Part shown: positions 63,063 through 64,000 of the stretch, piece by piece
How positions within the stretch are numbered: position 1 is the first letter of the stretch
Layout: every line of letters begins with the position of its first letter
Assembly (NCBI RefSeq): GCF_900100945.1
Contig: NZ_FNCG01000004.1
Coordinates: forward strand, 248,001-312,000
DNA: 64,000 nucleotides
Reading direction: 5' to 3'
Source of the DNA: Mucilaginibacter gossypii
GTDB taxonomy: Bacteria; Bacteroidota; Bacteroidia; Sphingobacteriales; Sphingobacteriaceae
The notes under the pieces: generated by a model
Seen by the model: the letters and a program-made list of their open reading frames with translations, nothing else
Databases searched by the model: none
Told to the model about the DNA's origin: nothing
Translations under genes and position numbers: made by a program

Positions 63063-63854
63063 ATGAACACAAAATTCATGAAAAGCCGCTTAAAAGCACA
63101 TTTAATAGCGGCGACTATTTTATTAGGCAGCTTGTTTGCCTTTACTTTTAAGGCCGCTGCCCAGGCACAGCCCGTTAAAAACATTGTATTAGTGCACGGG
63201 GCTTTTGCCGATGGCTCGGGCTTTAAGGCCGTGTACAATATCCTTACTAAAAAAGGTTATAATGTTACAGTAGTGCAAAATCCGCTTACTTCTTTAAAGG
63301 ACGACGTTGACGCCGCCAACCGGATCCTGGATAAACAGGATGGCCCGACAGTATTGGTAGGCCACTCTTATGGCGGTACGGTAATTACCGAAGCAGGGAA
63401 TAATTCAAAAGTGGTAGCATTGGTTTATATAGCCGCTTTTATGCCCGATAAAGGGGAAAATACGATAAAATGGGTACAGTCGGCTCCTCCGGCTCCCGAA
63501 AACGGTATTTTGCCGCCGGATGATAAAGGTTTTGTTTACTATGATAAAGCCAAATTTCATGGCGGCTTTGCCGGCGACTTAAGTAAAGCCGAAGCTGACT
63601 TTATGTTTGCATCGCAGGGGCCAACTTCTGTTCAGTGTTTTGTTACGCCTGTTGCCGAAGCTGCATGGAAAACCAAACCAAGCTATGCTATAGTGGCCAC
63701 CGAAGATAAAAGCATTGTGCCCGACGTTGAGCGCACGATGTACAAACGTGCCGGTGCAAAAGTAACAGAGGTAAAAGGCAGCCACGTGATTTTCATTTCG
63801 CAGCCCGAGGCCGTTGCCAAAGTCATCATCGACGCGGCAAATGGCGTTAAATAA
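63063..63854 (+). CDS. secreted alpha/beta hydrolase
   Basis: A hydrolase of about 263 aa with a signal peptide (LKAHLIAATILLGSLFAFTF, cleavage after AAAQA). Catalytic features: oxyanion VLVHGAFADGSGF, nucleophile GHSYGG and terminal His in VKGSHVIFISQPEAV. The salicylate-esterase/hydroxynitrile-lyase-like subgroup is closest. Several ATGs (63039, 63063, 63078) are possible starts; 63063 leaves a normal signal peptide. Confidence 0.85.
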   Translation: MNTKFMKSRLKAHLIAATILLGSLFAFTFKAAAQAQPVKNIVLVHGAFADGSGFKAVYNILTKKGYNVTVVQNPLTSLKDDVDAANRILDKQDGPTVLVGHSYGGTVITEAGNNSKVVALVYIAAFMPDKGENTIKWVQSAPPAPENGILPPDDKGFVYYDKAKFHGGFAGDLSKAEADFMFASQGPTSVQCFVTPVAEAAWKTKPSYAIVATEDKSIVPDVERTMYKRAGAKVTEVKGSHVIFISQPEAVAKVIIDAANGVK

Positions 63855-63878
63855 TCAGATAGTTTTTGTTACAGTTTT

Positions 63879-63916
63879 AAGCGGAATTGGTCATGATTGA
63901 CTGTTCCGCTTTTTTA
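63879..63916 (+). terminator. intrinsic terminator of the hydrolase gene
   Basis: AAGCGGAA pairs with TTCCGCTT around TTGGTCATGATTGACTG, and T5 follows. Confidence 0.85.
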
Positions 63917-64000
63917 TTGGTTTGCCGGAAAAGTGTTGTCACAGGGCAAAGATGTTATTTGATTTTCCCAGTGCGCCGGATTCATTTTTAGTAACGGCAA

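Overview
The window looks like chromosomal DNA of a Bacteroidota bacterium of the family Sphingobacteriaceae; Mucilaginibacter or a close relative is my best guess. The grounds are gene content (286-aa Bacteroidota-type RpoD, long two-domain IspG, TonB receptors with a CarboxypepD_reg domain, DUF2490 and DUF6686 proteins), many promoter-like TAnnTTTG boxes just upstream of genes (the Bacteroidota -7 element), weak ribosome binding sites, and very many palindromic intergenic repeats. I saw no rRNA, tRNA, CRISPR array, prophage or intact insertion sequence.

Layout. 1-10 kb: an orphan FtsX/MacB-type permease, hemA, a DoxX-like protein, a GNAT-nitrilase fusion, a secreted NTF2-like protein, an AraC regulator, an alpha/beta hydrolase and an MBL-fold hydrolase. 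10-16 kb: an RDD protein, a decayed toxin-antitoxin locus, ispG (carrying two repeat-like insertions in frame), purD, an acidic-tailed helical protein and a bacilliredoxin. 16-32 kb: M23 peptidase plus bactofilin, ahcY, a TonB receptor, fabG, a VWA membrane protein, an FtsB-like protein, a DEAD-box helicase, lspA, eno and a DUF2490 protein. 32-36 kb: an ABC-2 export pair, a DUF2945 protein, two unannotated paralogous micropeptide genes and a DUF1851 (Tdi1-like) gene between them. 36-41.5 kb: a likely iron-uptake cluster (siderophore-interacting reductase, AraC regulator, FecA-like receptor). 41.5-49.6 kb: a response regulator, tdk, a Pro/Glu-rich protein and the rod-shape operon mreB-mreC-mreD-mrdA-rodA. 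49.6-64 kb: purH, a type II toxin-antitoxin pair, purN, a lipoprotein, a YiaK-like dehydrogenase, an RluA-type synthase, panB, carA, a Cdd1-like protein, rpoD, a large AsmA-like protein, an NAD-binding epimerase-like protein and a secreted alpha/beta hydrolase.

Most interesting observation: two 31-32-codon genes on the minus strand (34875-34973 and 35759-35854) encode clearly related peptides. Both have upstream direct repeats of the form TTCxCCK-N14-TTCxCCK with an exact 21-bp period. A third pair with the same period lies just upstream of the ABC exporter ATPase at 34239. This geometry resembles LytTR/AgrA-type sites and suggests a small regulon joining an exporter to micropeptides. Second: ispG carries two in-frame segments that match palindromic repeat families found between genes elsewhere in the window. 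Third: repeat elements of at least a dozen families fill most gaps, and in one place one palindrome sits inside another.
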